Below, piece after piece: positions 13,894 to 22,034 of a DNA stretch of 47,159 nt. The notes beneath the pieces were generated by a model that was not told where the DNA came from, made no database searches, and worked only from the letters and a program-made list of their open reading frames with translations. The translations under genes and the position numbers were made by a program. This DNA comes from DASCQC01 sp036012865 (GTDB taxonomy: Bacteria > Pseudomonadota > Gammaproteobacteria > Comchoanobacterales > Comchoanobacteraceae): the NCBI GenBank assembly GCA_036012865.1, contig DASCQC010000009.1, positions 1 through 47,159 on the forward strand, given 5' to 3'. Each line of letters begins with the position of its first letter. The first letter of the stretch is position 1.

Positions 13894-16566
13894 TTAAATA
13901 AAATGTTTTGGGCACTTGAAATCATTCAGCCAGCGCATGTTTAAAGGGTTAATAATCTTATTGGATTGGATTTCAATCGGCTCTTTATCAATAAACATAT
14001 GAGCTGTTTGTTCATTATCAAGTTGTAAGTTTAATGTTTGAAGTTTAGAAAACCATTCCCAAGGATGCTTAATGACAAGTGTTTTTGGTTTGGTATAACT
14101 GGATGTATATAAGCTTAAGGTTAATGGTTTCTTAAAATCATGCGGCCAATTAAGGTGGAGTGCTTGTGATCCTTTATGCATTTTCTGAGCCGGTTGGTTC
14201 TCTTGGCTTAAAGTTAATAGGGTATCAGTGTGCATGAATTGAGGGTATAAGCTAAAATCTATGCTCAGGTTATTCAGATCTTTATCCATTAACAATGCTT
14301 GTATAATATTGATATGCATGAGGAATGATAGTGATTCGTTATCTTTTAGTAGAGGTTGATTAAAATATTTTTTCCATTTCCATGGGTCTTTATGTTTATC
14401 AATCCATGGATCGATGAATTGTTGAAAGGTGTTAATGGATCCCTCCTTACCAAATAAAGCGACGATAGACTTTAGTGATGAGGGGTTTTCAGTATTATTA
14501 CCAAAGGGGTATTTTTTCTGGAGATTCTTTTCAAAGGGGGTTGCAACCAGTTTTTGATATTGCTCATCAATGGATTGACGAACTTGATCGAGAACAAATT
14601 GCTGAAGGTAAGGCTGTAATTGTTGAGCCCAGAAGTCTGTAGGAGGCTGAGATAACCAACTGGGTGGTTGGAGCAATGTTTCGAAAATAAAACTGTCCTG
14701 CTTAGGTTGTAACATTTTATCTAAAAGATTATAGGCATGAATGAATATCACCGGAAGCTGTCGATCATTGATAAGTTGGCTGACAGGTTGCTGCCAATTA
14801 TCTTTTAAATTTAATTGATCTTGATTAAGAAGCTCTTGCAGTGTGTTTCTGAGTTCTTCAGGATGCGTTGTTAGTTGTTTTAGGTGCTGGTGCCACTCTG
14901 TAATAGAGGTTAAATGACTGGGGATGATTTCATTTTCAATGGGCAGAGTTCGTTTTATTTGAGGGGTTACAAGTGCAGTTTTCTTGGGCGGATAATATAA
15001 GGTTTGCACATACTCTTGGCATGATAGAGGCATAGACCAATTGCCTAAAATATCGATGTTCTTTTTCCAATGATGACATAACTCTTCCCAAGGTTCTTGG
15101 CTGCTGTTAAGTTCAGGGTCAAAATAATGTTTCAGGTCTGAAATTTTCTGTTGATTGGACTGTTGGGATAAATATTGAGACAGGTGTGTCAGCAAGACAG
15201 GTTTAGAGTTAGGCTCTCCTTGAATGATCCACTGATACAGCGTGTTTGCGGGGTATTGAGGCCATAAATGTGTTAATAAGTTAATTAACTGTTCTTTAGG
15301 AACTGGAGATTGGTTTAACAATTGGGCTAATTGAAATTGTTGTGAAAAGGTTAAAGATTGGATGGAGAGGTGGATAGGTGAATGTTGACTAGTGGGAAGT
15401 TGGGTGTATGAGGGGGTTTTTAAGGTAGGTAAGCTTAGTGGAGTATTCACCCATGAAGCCAGTGCAATGATGACCCAGGATGAAGACAACATTTGTCCCC
15501 ATAAACCAAAGTTAGGTAATGGGGTGGTTTGATTGAGAATATTGTGAGTAAAATGAGGGAAATTAATAGGGGGGTTGTAGGTCTTTAATAAAGGTAGGTG
15601 GAGGCGAGATGTGTCGTAATATTCTTTAATTAAATCGTGTGGGTGGCTGTTTTGTAGTTGACTCATAAAATGTATAGAGTTACATTTTTCGGTGAGTTTA
15701 CAGCTTTGGATAAGTTGGAGTAATTTACAATGGAATGAGGATAACTGTAAGGGAAACTCGATTAATTGATCTTTGATCTCGAGGGGAGATGTTGAGAGTA
15801 TCCTTAGGCTATTTGTTAAGATGTGATCAACGGATAGTGAAAAGTAATGTTGCAAGGCTTTAAATTTATCATTTGTTACGTTCAGTGAAAATTGCCACCA
15901 CTTATCACGATCTTGCGTGGTCATTTTGCTGAAATAGGCATTAAACCCGGTAATTTGATCCATGTGTGATATGAGTATTTTAATAGGAATGTTGGAGGTT
16001 AATATTGGGTTTTTATTAATCTCCTGAGTTAACTTATCTAGGTTGAGTAAATCACTAGGTTTGAGAATTAAAATACATTGATTAGGTTTCGCAGGAGTTT
16101 TGGAGTCGCGGAGAAAAATGGTTGAAGTGTTTTGTTCACTCATTAATGATTCTATCGCAAAGGTTTGATTTGATTTGTTATACCACATACGTTGATTCGG
16201 TGAATGGGTTAAGACAGTTTCAGTATAATGAATGGATTTTAGAAACCCTGATTTATTACTTTGTGGTGTGCCAAGGACCAATAGGTATGTGGGTTGATAG
16301 TAATGATAAGAGTAAAGCTTAAAGACCAGATGAGTGAATTTAAGGTAAAAACATTTTAACCAAGACTCTTGGTTGGATTTTTGTCGCATTGATTGCATTA
16401 AGGTTGCATGACGCCATAGCAGAAAGACAAAGATAAATGCAATTAATTTGGACTGAGGGAGTTGTAAAGGATAAATATGATTCAATGACCAATGAGAGCC
16501 AAAAAGGTGAATCAGACTGATCGCCATAAAGCATAAGAATAAACTTGAAACATTGATGTTTTTCAT
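13894..16566 (-). CDS. icmF: IcmF, inner-membrane component of Dot/Icm type IVB secretion system
   Basis: An 890-aa protein of the IcmF/TssM family. Two membrane segments lie at about residues 5-23 and 39-53, a nucleotide-binding-like N-terminal domain follows, then a third membrane segment around 355-372 (MLSSSWVIIALASW) and a long periplasmic part. With IcmH/DotU it stabilises the Dot core complex in the envelope. The P-loop position reads GTPQSNKSGFL: the glycine before the lysine is replaced by asparagine, so nucleotide binding is doubtful. ATG 16566 overlaps the icmH stop as ATGA. TssM of a type VI system is the alternative; no other tss gene is present. Confidence 0.85.
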   Translation of the reverse strand: MKNINVSSLFLCFMAISLIHLFGSHWSLNHIYPLQLPQSKLIAFIFVFLLWRHATLMQSMRQKSNQESWLKCFYLKFTHLVFKLYSYHYYQPTYLLVLGTPQSNKSGFLKSIHYTETVLTHSPNQRMWYNKSNQTFAIESLMSEQNTSTIFLRDSKTPAKPNQCILILKPSDLLNLDKLTQEINKNPILTSNIPIKILISHMDQITGFNAYFSKMTTQDRDKWWQFSLNVTNDKFKALQHYFSLSVDHILTNSLRILSTSPLEIKDQLIEFPLQLSSFHCKLLQLIQSCKLTEKCNSIHFMSQLQNSHPHDLIKEYYDTSRLHLPLLKTYNPPINFPHFTHNILNQTTPLPNFGLWGQMLSSSWVIIALASWVNTPLSLPTLKTPSYTQLPTSQHSPIHLSIQSLTFSQQFQLAQLLNQSPVPKEQLINLLTHLWPQYPANTLYQWIIQGEPNSKPVLLTHLSQYLSQQSNQQKISDLKHYFDPELNSSQEPWEELCHHWKKNIDILGNWSMPLSCQEYVQTLYYPPKKTALVTPQIKRTLPIENEIIPSHLTSITEWHQHLKQLTTHPEELRNTLQELLNQDQLNLKDNWQQPVSQLINDRQLPVIFIHAYNLLDKMLQPKQDSFIFETLLQPPSWLSQPPTDFWAQQLQPYLQQFVLDQVRQSIDEQYQKLVATPFEKNLQKKYPFGNNTENPSSLKSIVALFGKEGSINTFQQFIDPWIDKHKDPWKWKKYFNQPLLKDNESLSFLMHINIIQALLMDKDLNNLSIDFSLYPQFMHTDTLLTLSQENQPAQKMHKGSQALHLNWPHDFKKPLTLSLYTSSYTKPKTLVIKHPWEWFSKLQTLNLQLDNEQTAHMFIDKEPIEIQSNKIINPLNMRWLNDFKCPKHFI

Positions 16567-17183
16567 AACAGAGAAAGCAGATTAATGGGTTGAACAAAGA
16601 GGGTAGTGATCATCAACCCAATCAATAAGAGACTCATCAGCCATACTTTGACGGTGTATGTTCCATAAAGAGCGTGTGGGGTTTTCTTTGGTTTGGGTAA
16701 GGAAATAGTTTCAAAATCCACCGATTGGTTGAGTAGGGTTTTTAAGGTTTGAAAGTGTGACTCTTGTTCTTTGGAGGGGCGGTATAATTGAACTAAAAGA
16801 TAACTTAATTTAAGGGTTGATTTCAAGGACTCTTTTTGGGCGCTTGACTGAAGCAATTGGTAAAGCTGCTTTTCGTTGGAGGCAGTGTCAGATGTTGTGT
16901 TCAGAAGAGGTAGTTTATGAGCTACCCAGTGCTGAAGTAATTTTAAGGTGTGCGTTTGTACACTAGGAGGTAGTTCTAATGATTTAAGTTGGCCTTTGAG
17001 GTGTTGAAATTCTTTTAAAAAGCTATTTTTAATGGTCACAATGGCATTGGTGTTATTTTCAGATAAACGTTGAGTTTTGATAATGATAGGAAGGGTATGA
17101 CCCATTAACGGGTTAGACTTAACCAAGGGCATCAGCCAAGATCGCCGGTGCTTAAACATGATTTCAACACTGTTTTCGTCCAT
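16563..17183 (-). CDS. icmH: IcmH/DotU, type IVB secretion system protein
   Basis: A 206-aa protein with a soluble cytoplasmic N-terminal domain (all-helical, DotU family) and one C-terminal membrane span (VWLMSLLLIGLMITTLFV, about 180-198), the tail-anchored layout of DotU/TssL. It partners IcmF, and loss of either destabilises the Dot/Icm core in Legionella. It overlaps icmF by 4 nt. It begins 55 bp downstream of recR on the same strand. Confidence 0.85.
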   Translation of the reverse strand: MDENSVEIMFKHRRSWLMPLVKSNPLMGHTLPIIIKTQRLSENNTNAIVTIKNSFLKEFQHLKGQLKSLELPPSVQTHTLKLLQHWVAHKLPLLNTTSDTASNEKQLYQLLQSSAQKESLKSTLKLSYLLVQLYRPSKEQESHFQTLKTLLNQSVDFETISLPKPKKTPHALYGTYTVKVWLMSLLLIGLMITTLFVQPINLLSLL

Positions 17184-17238
17184 GATTATCCTAAGTTACT
17201 TAACTTATTATCTCAAAAATAAACCATGATGCAAGAGA

Positions 17239-17850
17239 TCATTGTTCGATTGATGTAATTTCTTGTCTGGATTGAAATGAATGGGCGATAGTATGGGGAT
17301 CCATATACTCAATCTCACCGCCTCGAGGGATGCCACTGGCTAAGCGTGTTATTTGAATGGAGGTGGATGCCAGTTGCTCGGATATATAAAAGGCTGTTGC
17401 CTCTCCTTCTACTGTTGAATTGGTAGCTATGATGATCTCAGAGACGATAGTCTGTTCATGGAGTAACCGAGAGAATAAAATATCTAGGCCAATTTCTTTA
17501 GGGCCCAACCCATCCAGTGGGGATAAACGCCCCATGAGCACAAAGTAATGCCCTTTGTAGCAGCCTGTTTGCTCGATACTCATGATATCTTGCGGTGACT
17601 CCACAATGCAAATTTGATGAGGCTGTCTTTTTGGGTTTTGACAGATATCACATTGATCGTGTTCGGTGAAATTTCGACATGATTGGCAGTGTTTAATGAG
17701 GTTGAGGGTGTTGTCAATCTGGTGGGCAAGGTTCAACCCTGAATCTTTTTTTCTTTCGAGGAGGTGGTAAGTAAATCTTTGAGCTGTTTTAGGGCCCACA
17801 CCAGGGAGTACTTGAAACCCTTGGATGAGCTTTTGTATGATGTCACTCAT
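17239..17850 (-). CDS. recR: Recombination protein RecR
   Basis: RecR loads RecA at gaps together with RecO (RecFOR pathway). At 203 aa it has the N-terminal helix-hairpin-helix (FQVLPGVGPKTAQRFTYHLL), the four-cysteine zinc finger (CQSC, then CDIC) and the Toprim domain beginning ICIVESPQDIMSIE, with LSPLDGLGP. Its start overlaps the ybaB stop as ATGA, the conserved ybaB-recR pair. Downstream lie the secretion genes icmH-icmF. Confidence 0.96.
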   Translation of the reverse strand: MSDIIQKLIQGFQVLPGVGPKTAQRFTYHLLERKKDSGLNLAHQIDNTLNLIKHCQSCRNFTEHDQCDICQNPKRQPHQICIVESPQDIMSIEQTGCYKGHYFVLMGRLSPLDGLGPKEIGLDILFSRLLHEQTIVSEIIIATNSTVEGEATAFYISEQLASTSIQITRLASGIPRGGEIEYMDPHTIAHSFQSRQEITSIEQ

Positions 17851-18182
17851 TTTTCATGAGGGGGTTGAGAGTGAGTTTCATTGAGCATCTGTGCGATGGT
17901 GTGCATTTGATTTTTTGAATACACTTGCAGGTCATGAACAGCACCTTGGTGTGCCATTAATATAGCTTCAGCCAAGTGGTTTGAATTAAGGTTGTTATCA
18001 TTGGGGTTATCAATAACTAGGGTTAACTCATATTTACCATTCATTGATAGTGAGATGGACCCTTGGTCATTGGGAAGGGGAATGTTTTTTTCTACTTCAT
18101 ACTCCTCAAATGCTTGTTGAGATTGTTTCATTTCATCGCTCATCATTTGAGCGCTTTGAAGTATTTGATCCATTTTACTCAT
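17847..18182 (-). CDS. ybaB: YbaB/EbfC family nucleoid-associated protein
   Basis: A 111-aa DNA-binding protein that works as a dimer. The family features are the N-terminal helix (MSKMDQILQSAQMMSDEMKQ), a central strand region (SISLSMNGKYELTLVIDN) and the C-terminal helix. The typical GxGxVxV centre is poorly conserved, so it is a divergent member. It overlaps recR by 4 nt. The dnaX gene that usually precedes ybaB is absent; a membrane protein is there instead, its stop overlapping this start by 4 nt. Confidence 0.8.
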   Translation of the reverse strand: MSKMDQILQSAQMMSDEMKQSQQAFEEYEVEKNIPLPNDQGSISLSMNGKYELTLVIDNPNDNNLNSNHLAEAILMAHQGAVHDLQVYSKNQMHTIAQMLNETHSQPPHEK

Positions 18183-19279
18183 GCGGTTATGCCTGCTGTT
18201 TTATTAGGACCCTCATTATCAGGGTTTATGCTCTCTGTAGCAACTATTTTTTCGGCTAGATCTTTAATTAAAAGCTCTCGTGAATGCATATTATAATTTG
18301 CCACCCCGTAGCTTATACCTAAGATATTAGAGCATATCAATAATGAGTTAAACCTTGCGGGCATTTGTAAGATGTTATCAGCATAATGAAAGATATCATG
18401 CAATAAGGTTGATCCAACCAGGGTAAATGAAATGGAGGTTGTTAAGGCATAAAGGGCGCTGACGGCAATTTGGTACCAGGTAGGGCTCGTCCAAGTTTTA
18501 TAAATAAGAGTTCCTATCGTGACCATACACAGTAAAGTGGAGGAAGAGGCGTAAAAAACTATCAACGCTTGCATGGTTTCAGAAAACAAAAAGTACTGAA
18601 TTAATGTGTAGAGAGTAATAATACAAATAGGGCCAATGAATTGAGTTAACTTGTTATGCAGTGGCGGCTCGGTCTCTATTTTCGTAATGGATGAATGCTT
18701 GAAGTATTTATAAACTTGCTCAAATAGTCCAGTATTAAGTTTTTGTTGCTGATCAATGATAGACTTTTTATCAAGAATAACGCAGGTTGTACTCAGTAAT
18801 GCGCTAATTAGCATGAGGATGGGCTTTTGAAGTTGTAAGCCAAACTCTAAACTCGCAATATAGGTGATATCAAAAAAGACTAAATACTGAAAAATAAGGC
18901 TTGCAACTAAAAAGATGATTTTTTCGATCATTTGCTGTGATGTTATGCTGGATTTTAATTGATTGAGTTGAGCCCATTTATAATTCTCAATGGGGGTAGT
19001 GTACTTCCATTTTTGATTGGTAAGAAGGGTTCTCTTTTTCTTTAGGTAGGATTGATCACTTTTATAAATGAAGTAGCTTAGTAAAAAGGCTATGCTCAAA
19101 AGACTTATTTTACCTGCGAAGGTGATGTTAGCTAAGGAGGCAGAAGTTCCGAATACAAATAAAAATAAATATCGAAAAGTTGAAATGGTGGATTGCATTT
19201 TAGGCAGAAAATACTCTGACCAAAAGGCACGCTTTTTAATCGTTGGCGTATAAGAAGGTTTCTTGTTACCAGCACCCAT
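18179..19279 (-). CDS. Orphan multi-spanning membrane protein
   Basis: A 366-aa protein with about nine hydrophobic segments, a basic N-terminus (MGAGNKKPSYTPTIKKRAFW) and a polar tail ending NKTAGITA. GGAAG lies 6 bases before ATG 19279. No family was recognised. Its last codon overlaps ybaB as ATGA, so it is probably co-transcribed with ybaB-recR and possibly icmH-icmF. The position is where dnaX stands in most gammaproteobacteria. It is divergent from the ABC transporter at 19467, with a 187-bp gap. Confidence 0.7.
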   Translation of the reverse strand: MGAGNKKPSYTPTIKKRAFWSEYFLPKMQSTISTFRYLFLFVFGTSASLANITFAGKISLLSIAFLLSYFIYKSDQSYLKKKRTLLTNQKWKYTTPIENYKWAQLNQLKSSITSQQMIEKIIFLVASLIFQYLVFFDITYIASLEFGLQLQKPILMLISALLSTTCVILDKKSIIDQQQKLNTGLFEQVYKYFKHSSITKIETEPPLHNKLTQFIGPICIITLYTLIQYFLFSETMQALIVFYASSSTLLCMVTIGTLIYKTWTSPTWYQIAVSALYALTTSISFTLVGSTLLHDIFHYADNILQMPARFNSLLICSNILGISYGVANYNMHSRELLIKDLAEKIVATESINPDNEGPNKTAGITA

Positions 19280-19466
19280 TAAAACTTCCAGTTAAATGTC
19301 TATAGCATACTACTACATCATTAAGAAATAATTAAGCGTTGATTGACTTATTGAAGGTAAAGATAACGATCCAATAACTTTAGATTAAATGAACTAAAGA
19401 GGGTTTATTTTTTCATTGAAAGATGTTAGTTTATCGGTATTGAATAATTGACAAAAGGAAATAGTA

Positions 19467-21737
19467 ATGAAAACCACAACTAAATTTGATAAAAATGGCG
19501 TTCAATTTAAAGGAATCAATATTACTAGCTTATGCGCAATGTTGTCTAGTAGCTTATTTTTCTTCCCTCAATATTTTCATTTTATTCCTCTGTTAATATT
19601 CACTAGCTGTTGTAAAATATATGATCTGATGCAAGCAGATAAGATTGAACAAGAGCAAAAGATATGGAAAGCTTCATCGTTGATTTGTCTTTGGGTTTTT
19701 GCTGCAATGTCGCCGTTATCGGATGTGGTTTTAGGGGGTGCTTTATCGTTGACCTTATCCCTACTCGGCAATGAAATGCTTTTAAAGAGTATTTATCACA
19801 GGGCAGAAAGCTATGTGCGGCCCATTTATGTTGAGGTAAAGCAATGGGTTGATGATACCATCAAGTTTCATCCTAACCCCTTGGCTCTTTGCATGCAGAT
19901 TATTGGGCTGATGTCTTTACAACTGCTGTTCAGCTTGTTGTTTTTTAATTATTATTTTGAAAGGTTTGGTTTGTTTAATCGAACTCTTATGAACTTTAAA
20001 GCTGGGGACCTCGTTACTTATTACTGGTTGAAAACAGAATCTGCTGTTTTATTAGGCTTATGGGCATGTTTGGTGTTTTTCGAGAATATATTTATCAACT
20101 TGGGGACCTATATCCGCTTACAGTGGGCACAGGAATATAAAGAATATATTTATAAAACTCTTTTTGATGGGGATAATCATGTGTATATGAATCTTCATAA
20201 AGTAGAAATAAACGGAGAGTGGAATAAAAACCAGGTAGGTGGAACAATACTATTTACGACCGCACAGCTAATTAAAAATGTATTTTATTTCCTTTATGCT
20301 TTCATCAACATTGTAACGGGCATTGTTATTTGTGTGAATTTATCCAGGATTTCTTTGGTGGGGTGTGGTTTGGCCTTGTTGATGAGTTCAATTGAAATTT
20401 TACAACCCATGGTTAACTATTTTGGAGGGCTAAATGAGTTACAAGCTTCAATGGCTGTTATTAGAAATGATTTACCCAATAAAATTAATAATGCATTAAG
20501 CTCATCATATTATTTATACAATAATAAGAATAGTTTGTTGCAAAGAGTAACTAGCCACGTTATGAGTCAGCTTAAGAAGTTGAACCATCTTCGTATAAGG
20601 GAAGTTTTTCTGCGGTTTCTTAGAATTTTAACTCAACTTTTGAGTGTGGATCACTTGCAATCCTTTGTGTTATTGCCATGGGTGCTGCAAGGTCAGCTCA
20701 ATGCGCCAGATTTACTCTTAGTTACTCAAATGACATGGCAAATAAAGAGATATTTTAATGCCTTCTTTTCTATTTCTAGTAGGTGGTCAGATTTTTTAGT
20801 TAATCAGAGTCAAGTCTCAGCATTACTTAATCAATCTGGAAACCCATCGAATGCTTTGAGTTCCAGTTTAAAAGTGTTGGGCCAGGAGGAAAAAGATAAA
20901 GGCTTTTTGGTCGTTGAAGAGGGTGGACTTTCTATTTATAAAAGTAATCAATTGTCTAGTGTGAATGAGGCAGTGAAATCAGAGCTGTTGATTTATTTTG
21001 ATCAGGGTTTTTCATTCCCAACTAATTCATATATTTTATTTAAAGGAGAGAATGGTGCTGGAAAATCAACATTCTTAAAGTTATTAAGTGGTGCACTGAA
21101 TACAGAAGATAAGGCTAGAGGAATGTATAATCAGCCTGGGTTATTTTATCAAGGAGACTATAAGGTGCCAGAGCATATATTATCGGTTTCACAACAGGGA
21201 AATGGGGAAAGAATATGGCTTCCTGATGCCACAACAATGAACCATAGAATCGATGTTTTAATTTCCAAAAATGTGAGTGATTGGGATAAAGTAGATCAAT
21301 ATAAACCTATTTATGATTGGGCGGTAATGAGTGTAGAACAAGGAGGTTTAGGTTTATCTGATATGAATAATAAGAAAGAATCAAGTTTATCAGGAGGAGA
21401 GGTCGCTAAATGTGAAATGATTAAGGTTTTGTGTCAATTGGAAGATTTATCAGGTCAGGCAGGGTCTATTATGATTCTTTTAGACGAGATTGTAAGCCCA
21501 GCCTCTGGTCAATCAGTAACAAATTTTAGACAATTTCTTACCCATAAGTTAAAGCATGAGGATTTGAGAGACAGGGTCACTGTGGTTGAGATATCTCATC
21601 GAGATAAAAAAGTACTGAGTGATACCTTTACTCATTGTTTAACCATTGGTCATGATAAGCAAGTTGTGTTGACTGAATATCCGCATGAATCTGTACCCAT
21701 CGAAAATCAACGGTTTGCTGAGGTGTTAAGCTATTAA
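19467..21737 (+). CDS. Fused ABC transporter (permease + ATPase), SbmA/ABCD-like, copy 1
   Basis: A 756-aa half-transporter. Three hydrophobic segments lie in the first ~120 residues, then further membrane segments to about residue 430, then a C-terminal ATPase. ATPase motifs: Walker A FKGENGAGKSTFLKLL, Q-loop LSVSQQ, signature SSLSGGEVAKCEM, Walker B MILLDE with the catalytic Glu, and switch His in VVEISH. This order fits the ABC_membrane_2 group (SbmA/BacA, YddA, peroxisomal ABCD), but the NPDQRI-like loop motif is not visible, so it is a divergent member. The substrate is unknown. AAAGGAAA precedes ATG 19467. It is a tandem paralogue of the gene at 22035. Confidence 0.85.
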   Translation: MKTTTKFDKNGVQFKGINITSLCAMLSSSLFFFPQYFHFIPLLIFTSCCKIYDLMQADKIEQEQKIWKASSLICLWVFAAMSPLSDVVLGGALSLTLSLLGNEMLLKSIYHRAESYVRPIYVEVKQWVDDTIKFHPNPLALCMQIIGLMSLQLLFSLLFFNYYFERFGLFNRTLMNFKAGDLVTYYWLKTESAVLLGLWACLVFFENIFINLGTYIRLQWAQEYKEYIYKTLFDGDNHVYMNLHKVEINGEWNKNQVGGTILFTTAQLIKNVFYFLYAFINIVTGIVICVNLSRISLVGCGLALLMSSIEILQPMVNYFGGLNELQASMAVIRNDLPNKINNALSSSYYLYNNKNSLLQRVTSHVMSQLKKLNHLRIREVFLRFLRILTQLLSVDHLQSFVLLPWVLQGQLNAPDLLLVTQMTWQIKRYFNAFFSISSRWSDFLVNQSQVSALLNQSGNPSNALSSSLKVLGQEEKDKGFLVVEEGGLSIYKSNQLSSVNEAVKSELLIYFDQGFSFPTNSYILFKGENGAGKSTFLKLLSGALNTEDKARGMYNQPGLFYQGDYKVPEHILSVSQQGNGERIWLPDATTMNHRIDVLISKNVSDWDKVDQYKPIYDWAVMSVEQGGLGLSDMNNKKESSLSGGEVAKCEMIKVLCQLEDLSGQAGSIMILLDEIVSPASGQSVTNFRQFLTHKLKHEDLRDRVTVVEISHRDKKVLSDTFTHCLTIGHDKQVVLTEYPHESVPIENQRFAEVLSY

Positions 21738-21762
21738 TTGAACGTTATTAGGGAAGAAGGCT

Positions 21763-21867
21763 ATGATTGAGCTTGTTAAAGAAAACTTAATTTTGTTTTT
21801 GAATTTGGACACGCAGCTCATCAGTTATGGCAGCCCTATCATGGGGAGCTTTTTAATATTAGATTAA
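21763..21867 (+). CDS. Possible 34-aa small protein between the ABC transporters
   Basis: ATG 21763 follows a good AAGAAGG ribosome-binding site and opens a 34-codon frame (MIELVKENLILFLNLD..., ending FLILD). It is moderately hydrophobic. It could be a small membrane protein, a leader peptide or a decayed remnant. The frame is too short to judge, and no homologue is known to me. The rest of the 21738-22034 gap is AT-rich, with a short inverted repeat ATAAC-CAAAA-GTTAT near 21914. Confidence 0.25.
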   Translation: MIELVKENLILFLNLDTQLISYGSPIMGSFLILD

Positions 21868-22034
21868 TTGTTTTAGTTTAATCTTGATAACCTGTAACTG
21901 TTATTATTGAGCGATAACCAAAAGTTATTGGATGTATGGTAAGGGATAATTTGGATGGAAGGCTTCTAAAATTGTTTATTTCTATGTTCAAAAGTGCTAG
22001 GTTATTATGAAATAATATGTACAAGGATAGACTC

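Noticed and set aside
13894..17183. IcmF/IcmH as parts of a type VI secretion system (TssM/TssL)
   Set aside because: No other tss gene is nearby, the proteins lack extra peptidoglycan-binding domains, and the context of eukaryote-like genes fits Dot/Icm better.
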